NCBI GenBank assembly: GCA_945643635.1
Contig: CALZFC010000256.1
Coordinates: forward strand, 272,501 to 336,500
Origin: Allodiplogaster sudhausi
Taxonomy: Eukaryota > Nematoda > Chromadorea > Rhabditida > Diplogasteridae
Length of the DNA: 64,000 nucleotides
Direction of reading: 5' to 3'
In this document: in pieces, positions 58,201-64,000 of the stretch
Position numbering within the stretch: position 1 is the stretch's first letter
How the letters are laid out: each line of letters begins with the position of its first letter
Position numbers and translations under genes: made by a program
The notes under the pieces: generated by a model
What the model saw: only the letters and a program-made list of their open reading frames with translations
The model's database searches: none
Told to the model about the DNA's origin: nothing

Positions 58201-61200
58201 AAGCAGGAAATATCATGAAAAAGTCCATCCTACAGCCATTTTAAAGAGGGAGAGAGAATTAGTGTTAGTAGTTGCAAGACCTTGAATGTATGTATTTACA
58301 TAGAGATCACAGGTGTAACCAAAAATGTGCAAGGATTTAAGATAATATGGGCATGAACAGTGTATAATTCCCGCTTTTGGCATGACAAAGTAGAGAAAAA
58401 TGCAGGCATATCATGAAAAAGTCCATCCTACAGCCATTTTAAAAAGGGAGAGAGAATTAGTGTTAGTAGTTGCAAGACACTGAATGTATGTATGTACATA
58501 GAGATCCCAGGTGTAACCAAAAATGTGGAAGGATTTAAGATAATATGGGCATGAACAGTGTAGAATTCCCGCTTTTGGCATGACAAAGTAGAGAGAAAAG
58601 CAGGAATATCATGAAAAAGTCCATCCTACAGCCATTTTAAAGAGGGAGAGAGAATTTGTGTTAGTAGCTGCAACACACTGAATGTATGTATGGACATAGA
58701 GATCCCAGGTGTAACCAAAAATGTTTAAGGATTTAAGATAATATGGGCATGAACAGTGTAGAATTCCCGCTTTTGGCATGACAAAGTAGAGAAAAAGCAG
58801 GAAATATCATGAAAAAGTCCATCCTACAGCCATTTTAAAAAGGGAGAGAGAATTAGTGTTAGTAGTTGCAAGACACTGAATGTATGTATGTACATAGAGA
58901 TCACAGGTGTAGCCAAAAATGTGCAAGGATTTAAGATAATATGGGCATGAACAGTGTAGAATTCCCGCTTTTGGCATGACAAAGTAGAGAGAAAAGCAGA
59001 AATATCATGAAAAAGTCCATCCTACAGCCTTTTTAAAGAGGGAGAGAGAATTAGTGTTAGTAGTTGCAAGACACTAAATGTATGTATGTACATAGAGATC
59101 CCAGGTGTAACCAAAAATGTGGAAGGATTTAAGATAATATGGGCATGAACAGTGTAGACTTCCCGCTTTTGGCATGACAAAGTAGAGAGAAAAGCAGGAA
59201 TATCATGAAAAAGTCCATCCTACAGCCATTTTAAAGAGGGAGAGAGAATTAGTGTTAGTAGCTGCAACACACTGAATGTATGTATGTACATAGAGATCAC
59301 AGGTGTAACCAAAAATGTGGAAGGATTTAAGATAATATGGGCATGAACAGTGTAGAATTCCCGCTTTTGGCATGACAAAGTAGAGAAAAAGCAGGAAATA
59401 TCATGAAAAAGTCCATCCTACAGCCATTTTAAAAAGGGAGAGAGAATTAGTGTTAGTAGTTGCAAGACACTGAATGTATGTATGTACATAGAGATCACAG
59501 GTGTAACCAAAAATGTGCAAGGGTTTAAGATAATATGGGCATGAACAGTGTAGAATTCCCGCTTTTGGCATGACAAAGTAGAGAGAAAAGCAGAAATATC
59601 ATGAAAAAGTCCATTCTACAGCCATTTCAAAGAGGGAGAGAGAATTAGTGTTAGTAGTTGCAAGACACTAAATGTATGTATGTACATAGAGATCCCAGGT
59701 GTAACCAAAAATGTGCAAGGATTTAAGATAATATGGGCATGAACAGTGTAGACTTCCCGCTTTTGGCATGACAAAGTAGAGAGAAAAGCAGGAATATCAT
59801 GAAAAAGTCCATCCTACAGCCATTTTAAAGAGGGAGAGAGAATTTGTGTTAGTAGCTGCAAACACTGAATGTATGTATGGACATAGAGATCCCAGGTATA
59901 ACCAAAAATGTGGAAGGATTTAAGATAATATGTTCATGAACAGTGTAGAATTCCCGCTTTTGGCATGACAAAGTAGAGAAAAAGCAGGAAATATCATGAA
60001 AAAAGTCCAGCCTACAGCCATTTTAAAGAGGGAGAGAAAATTAGTGTTAGTAGCTGCAACACACTGAATGTATGTATGTATATAGAGATCCCAGGTGTAA
60101 CACAAAATGTACAAGGATTTAAGATAAAATGGGAATGAGCAGAGTAGAATTCCAGTTTTCGGCATCCCAAAGAATGAGAGAAAAGCAGGAAATATCATGA
60201 AAAAGTCCATCCTACAGCCATTTTAAAGAGGGAGAGAGAATTAGCGTTAGTAGTTGCAAGACACTAAATCTATGTATGTACATAGAGATCCCAGGTGTAA
60301 CCAAAAATGTGCACGGGTTTAAGATAATATGGGCATGAACAGTGTAGAATTTTCGCTTTTGGCATGACAAAGTAGAGAGAAAAGCAGGAAATATCATGAA
60401 AAAGTCCATCCTACAGCCATTTTAAAGAGGGAGAGAGAATTAGTGTTAGAAGTTGCAAGACACTGAATGTATGTATGTATATAGAGATCACAGGTGTAAC
60501 CAAAAATGTGCAAGGGTTTAAGATAATATGGGAATTCCCGCTTTTGGCATGACAAAGTAGAGAGAAAAGCAGGAAATATCATGAAAAAGTCCATCCTACA
60601 GCCATTTTAAAGAGGGAGAGAGAATTAGTGTTAGTAGTTGCAAGACCTTGAATGTATGTATTTACATAGAGATCACAGGTGTAACCAAAAATGTGCAAGG
60701 ATTTAAGATAATATGGGCATGAACAGTGTATAATTCCCGCTTTTGGCATGACAAAGTAGAGAAAAATGCAGGCATATCATGAAAAAGTCCATCCTACAGC
60801 CATTTTAAAAAGGGAGAGAGAATTAGTGTTAGTAGTTGCAAGACACTGAATGTATGTATGTACATAGAGATCCCAGGTGTAACCAAAAATGTGGAAGGAT
60901 TTAAGATAATATGGGCATGAACAGTGTAGAATTCCCGCTTTTGGCATGACAAAGTAGAGAGAAAAGCAGGAATATCATGAAAAAGTCCATCCTACAGCCA
61001 TTTTAAAGAGGGAGAGAGAATTTGTGTTAGTAGCTGCAACACACTGAATGTATGTATGGACATAGAGATCCCAGGTGTAACCAAAAATGTTTAAGGATTT
61101 AAGATAATATGGGCATGAACAGTGTAGAATTCCCGCTTTTGGCATGACAAAGTAGAGAAAAAGCAGGAAATATCATGAAAAAGTCCATCCTACAGCCATT

Positions 61201-64000
61201 TTAAAAAGGGAGAGAGAATTAGTGTTAGTAGTTGCAAGACACTGAATGTATGTATGTACATAGAGATCACAGGTGTAGCCAAAAATGTGCAAGGATTTAA
61301 GATAATATGGGCATGAACAGTGTAGAATTCCCGCTTTTGGCATGACAAAGTAGAGAGAAAAGCAGGAAATATCATGAAAAAGTCCATCCTACAGCCATTT
61401 TAAAGAGGGAGAGAGAATTAGTGTTAGAAGTTGCAAGACACTGAATGTATGTATGTATATAGAGATCACAGGTGTAACCAAAAATGTGCAAGGGTTTAAG
61501 ATAATATGGGAATTCCCGCTTTTGGCATGACAAAGTAGAGAGAAAAGCAGGAAATATCATGAAAAAGTCCATCCTACAGCCATTTTAAAGAGGGAGAGAG
61601 AATTAGTGTTAGTAGTTGCAAGACACTAAATCTATGTATGTACATAGAGATCCCAGGTGTAACCAAAAATGTGCACGGGTTTAAGATAATATGGGCATGA
61701 ACAGTGTAGAATTTTCGCTTTTGGCATGACAAAGTAGAGAGAAAAGCGGGAAATATCATGAAAAAGTCCATCCTACAGCCATTTTAAAGAGGGAGAAAGA
61801 ATTAGTGTTAGTAGTTGCAAGACACTGAATGTATGTATGTACATAGAGATCACAGGTGTAACCAAAAATGTGCAAGGGTTTAAGATAATATGGGCATGAA
61901 CAGTGTAGAATTCCCGCTTTTGGCATGACAAAGTAGAGAGAAAAGCAGGAAATATCATGAAAAAGTCCATCCTACAGCCATTTTAAAGAGGGAGAGAGAA
62001 TTAGTGTTAGTAGTTGCAAGACACTAAATCTATGTATGTACATAGAGATCCCAGGTGTAACCAAAAATGTGCACGGGTTTAAGATAATATGGGCATGAAC
62101 AGTGTAGAATTTTCGCTTTTGGCATGACAAAGTAGAGAGAAAAGCGGGAAATATCATGAAAAAGTCCATCCTACAGCCATTTTAAAGAGGGAGAAAGAAT
62201 TAGTGTTAGTAGTTGCAAGACACTGAATGTATGTATGTACATAGAGATCACAGGTGTAACCAAAAATGTGCAAGGGTTTAAGATAATATGGGCATGAACA
62301 GTGTAGAATTCCCGCTTTTGGCATGACAAAGTAGAGAGAAAAGCAGAAATATCATGAAAAAGTCCATCCTACAGCCATTTTAAAGAGGGAGAGAGAATTA
62401 GTGTTAGTAGTTGCAAGACACTAAATGTATGTATGTACATAGAGATCCCAGGTGTAACCAAAAATGTGGAAGGATTTAAGATAATATGTTCATGAACAGT
62501 GTAGAATTCCCGCTTTTGGCATGACAAAGTAGAGAAAAAGCAGGAAATATCATGAAAAAAGTCCAGCCTACAGCCATTTTAAAGAGGGAGAGAAAATTAG
62601 TGTTAGTAGCTGCAACACACTGAATGTATGTATGTATATAGAGATCCCAGGTGTAACACAAAATGTACAAGGATTTAAGATAAAATGGGAATGAGCAGAG
62701 TAGAATTCCAGTTTTCGGCATCCCAAAGAATGAGAGAAAAGCAGGAAATATCATGAAAAAGTCCATCCTACAGCCATTTTAAAGAGGGAGAGAGAATTAG
62801 CGTTAGTAGTTGCAAGACACTAAATCTATGTATGTACATAGAGATCCCAGGTGTAACCAAAAATGTGCACGGGTTTAAGATAATATGGGCATGAACAGTG
62901 TAGAATTTTCGCTTTTGGCATGACAAAGTAGAGAGAAAAGCAGGAAATATCATGAAAAAGTCCATCCTACAGCCATTTTAAAGAGGGAGAGAGAATTAGT
63001 GTTAGAAGTTGCAAGACACTGAATGTATGTATGTATATAGAGATCACAGGTGTAACCAAAAATGTGCAAGGGTTTAAGATAATATGGGAATTCCCGCTTT
63101 TGGCATGACAAAGTAGAGAGAAAAGCAGGAAATATCATGAAAAAGTCCATCCTACAGCCATTTTAAAGAGGGAGAGAGAATTAGTGTTAGTAGTTGCAAG
63201 ACCTTGAATGTATGTATTTACATAGAGATCACAGGTGTAACCAAAAATGTGCAAGGATTTAAGATAATATGGGCATGAACAGTGTATAATTCCCGCTTTT
63301 GGCATGACAAAGTAGAGAAAAATGCAGGCATATCATGAAAAAGTCCATCCTACAGCCATTTTAAAAAGGGAGAGAGAATTAGTGTTAGTAGTTGCAAGAC
63401 ACTGAATGTATGTATGTACATAGAGATCCCAGGTGTAACCAAAAATGTGGAAGGATTTAAGATAATATGGGCATGAACAGTGTAGAATTCCCGCTTTTGG
63501 CATGACAAAGTAGAGAGAAAAGCAGGAATATCATGAAAAAGTCCATCCTACAGCCATTTTAAAGAGGGAGAGAGAATTTGTGTTAGTAGCTGCAACACAC
63601 TGAATGTATGTATGGACATAGAGATCCCAGGTGTAACCAAAAATGTTTAAGGATTTAAGATAATATGGGCATGAACAGTGTAGAATTCCCGCTTTTGGCA
63701 TGACAAAGTAGAGAAAAAGCAGGAAATATCATGAAAAAGTCCATCCTACAGCCATTTTAAAAAGGGAGAGAGAATTAGTGTTAGTAGTTGCAAGACACTG
63801 AATGTATGTATGTACATAGAGATCACAGGTGTAGCCAAAAATGTGCAAGGATTTAAGATAATATGGGCATGAACAGTGTAGAATTCCCGCTTTTGGCATG
63901 ACAAAGTAGAGAGAAAAGCAGGAAATATCATGAAAAAGTCCATCCTACAGCCATTTTAAAGAGGGAGAGAGAATTAGTGTTAGAAGTTGCAAGACACTGA
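55286..64000. repeat. Right palindrome arm: inner unique part and 199-bp satellite array (42 or more units)
   Basis: Reverse complement of the left arm: unique part at 55286-55718, diverged units to about 56258, then the satellite to the end of the window and beyond. Higher-order repeats are longer here: the block 57554-58228 recurs at 59920-60594 (2,366 bp) and 62476-63150 (2,556 bp), and 61190-61572 recurs from 63746 (2,556 bp). The order of unit variants beyond about 56460 no longer mirrors the left arm. Confidence 0.95.

Noticed and set aside
44907..63943. Many 65-residue Phe/Leu-rich open frames (MDFFMIFPAF type)
   Set aside because: One per 199-bp satellite unit and in both arms. The period is not a multiple of three and the frame is not extended. 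They look like membrane peptides only because the unit is T-rich.
44725..64000. CRISPR-like array
   Set aside because: Units are contiguous 199-bp satellite copies with no repeat/spacer alternation, and the window is eukaryotic.

Overview
This is a eukaryotic window, most probably from an invertebrate animal. Conserved protein segments are split into many short exons with AG acceptors, and the introns are full of (CT)n/(GA)n tracts. The arginyl-tRNA synthetase exons include the leucine-zipper-like N-terminal extension with an LKYR motif that is typical of animal ArgRS. There is no operon or bacterial signature. Exon islands are GC-rich, while intervening DNA is AT-rich or dinucleotide-rich.

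Layout. 0-21.6 kb is a modular, internally duplicated plus-strand locus. P/Q-rich, acidic and Ser-rich exons recur, separated by purine minisatellites, AT-rich blocks and a GATACGGTAG-containing block. Inside it, one duplicated segment exists as a short form (about 6.87-8.44 kb) and a long form (about 8.87-16.4 kb). The long form has an expanded 81-bp minisatellite and a 2.39-kb palindromic element flanked by TTAA; the short form keeps the empty TTAA site. 21.6-24.9 kb is AT-rich with short tandem repeats.

24.9-35.3 kb holds three recognisable housekeeping genes, all incomplete and all on the plus strand. They are two exons of electron-transfer-flavoprotein:ubiquinone oxidoreductase (ETFDH), a 13-exon C-terminal half of the TBP-removing Swi2/Snf2 ATPase BTAF1/Mot1, and a circularly permuted cytosolic arginyl-tRNA synthetase (RARS1). 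In the last, catalytic exons precede N-terminal exons and a 330-bp segment is repeated at both ends. Several invariant residues are changed (Walker-A Thr, the HIGH-motif Gly, the helicase HRIGQ Gly, an Fe-S Cys), and single-base frameshifts interrupt otherwise conserved exons. These look like decayed copies, alternative haplotypes or imperfect assembly rather than working genes.

35.3-44.6 kb contains unidentified exon-like GC islands in duplicated and inverted arrangements. 44.7-64 kb is a very large inverted repeat: two arms of a 199-bp satellite (about 45 and 42 or more units) facing each other across a unique spacer of about 1.2 kb, with the right arm running off the window.

No complete protein-coding gene, rRNA, tRNA or CRISPR array could be supported. 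Most long open frames in the window are translations of CT/GA tracts or satellites. The strongest candidates for something new are the TTAA-flanked palindrome with its empty-site paralogue, the permuted ArgRS locus and the giant satellite palindrome.
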